In this document: positions 6,459-7,423 of the stretch, piece after piece
How the letters are laid out: every line of letters begins with the position of its first letter
How positions within the stretch are numbered: position 1 is the stretch's first letter
DNA from: an uncultured Dehalococcoidia bacterium
GTDB taxonomy: Bacteria; Chloroflexota; Dehalococcoidia; Tepidiformales; Tepidiformaceae
Assembly (NCBI GenBank): GCA_937864275.1
Contig: CALMIW010000722.1
Span: forward strand, 1-7,423
Direction: 5' to 3'
DNA length: 7,423 bases
Made by a program: the position numbers and the translations under genes
The notes under the pieces: model-generated
The model's database searches: none
The model's input: only the letters and a program-made list of their open reading frames with translations
Told to the model about the DNA's origin: nothing

Positions 6459-6814
6459 TGTGGTTCGTACTGATCGTGATGCTTTTCGGCTCCATGGCCC
6501 TGATCCTTGTGGGCTGGCTGGGCTGGCAGGAGAAACTGCCGCGCCAGCACTGGGCAGGCATCCGGACCCCGTACGCCATGGCGAACGACGAACAGTGGAA
6601 GCTGGTCCACCGCTACGGTTCGCCATACATGATCTTCGGCGGCGTGGCGGTCTTCGCCGGGTCGTTGGCGCTCTTGCCATTCGCCATCGCAGGGGTTCTC
6701 CCAGAGGCGTTCACCGGGGCCGCCGTGATGGGTTTCTCAATCATCCTGTTCGTCTCGGCGCTCGCCTCCTGGCAGAAGGGCGTCAGCGGCGCGAAGTCCG
6801 CGCTCTCTCGCTGA
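6458..6814 (+). CDS. SdpI-family small integral membrane protein
   Basis: This 118-residue protein has three hydrophobic segments: about residues 2-22, 57-80 and 86-104. The loop after the first carries LPRQHWAGIRTPYAMANDEQW followed by KLVHRYGSP (residues 27-56), the hallmark of the SdpI/YfhL family (R-N/H-x-W/F-G-I-R-T-P ... D-E-x-W ... H-R). B. subtilis SdpI is a longer membrane protein giving immunity to the SdpC toxin; this one is just the conserved C-terminal-type domain without the preceding DUF1648 part. Many such short homologues have no known function, and no toxin gene is visible here, so immunity is not assigned. The ATG overlaps the nitrilase stop in TGATG, and GGGGAGG at 6444-6450 sits 7 nt upstream, so the two genes are probably co-translated. 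No signal peptide beyond the first helix is evident. Confidence 0.85.
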   Translation: MWFVLIVMLFGSMALILVGWLGWQEKLPRQHWAGIRTPYAMANDEQWKLVHRYGSPYMIFGGVAVFAGSLALLPFAIAGVLPEAFTGAAVMGFSIILFVSALASWQKGVSGAKSALSR

Positions 6815-6873
6815 TTTCCCGTTGACCGCCGCAGGCTCGATACTCAGCGGTACTTCTCCTGCAGGTCGTGCCC

Positions 6874-7423
<550 letters not shown>

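Noticed and set aside
6822..6854. Promoter for argG (TTGACC with GATACT or GGTACT)
   Set aside because: The spacers would be 11 or 21 nt, outside the usual range.

Overview
The window is 7.4 kb of dense, high-GC bacterial chromosome in which every gene lies on the + strand. It is an arginine biosynthesis cluster: argJ (5' end cut off by the window), argB, an interrupted polyphosphate kinase gene ppk1, argD, a nitrilase, a small SdpI-family membrane protein, and argG (3' end cut off). Gaps are tiny or absent: argJ/argB overlap by 4 nt, nitrilase/SdpI-like by 1 nt, and the remaining junctions are about 30-75 nt. This suggests one transcript or a few strongly coupled ones. GTG and possibly TTG starts, the high GC and the character of the proteins fit a GC-rich lineage, perhaps Chloroflexota or a similar group. 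That is an impression from protein style, not a phylogenetic result. I see no RNA genes, insertion sequences, CRISPR arrays or phage genes.

Layout: 2-1162 argJ (ornithine acetyltransferase); 1159-1932 argB (N-acetylglutamate kinase); 1933-1991 a short intergenic stretch with a 7-bp dyad / repeated GTTAAC and an AGGAG ribosome-binding site; ~1992-4090 ppk1, broken into two reading frames (stop at 3714-3716, second frame from 3713); 4145-5347 argD (acetylornithine aminotransferase); 5379-6458 nitrilase-type carbon-nitrogen hydrolase; 6458-6814 SdpI-family three-helix membrane protein; 6874-7423+ argG (argininosuccinate synthase).

How they work together: ArgJ moves the acetyl group from N-acetylornithine to glutamate (recycling pathway), ArgB phosphorylates N-acetylglutamate, ArgD transaminates the semialdehyde to N-acetylornithine, and ArgG joins citrulline and aspartate. 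ArgC, the carbamoyltransferase and ArgH are needed but not visible here. The polyphosphate kinase, nitrilase and SdpI-like genes are not arginine enzymes and are passengers in, or additions to, the cluster.

The most notable point is ppk1. The conserved kinase sequence runs in one frame to about base 3695 and resumes in another frame at about base 3698. Roughly ten conserved residues are missing at the join, which fits an out-of-frame deletion of about 31 nt. The two catalytic histidines end up on different open reading frames. The stop and a possible restart overlap as GTGA. The options are a recent pseudogene, an assembly error, or a two-polypeptide kinase made by coupled re-initiation. I found no clear evidence of a wholly new system; the split kinase and the nitrilase/SdpI pair are the best leads.
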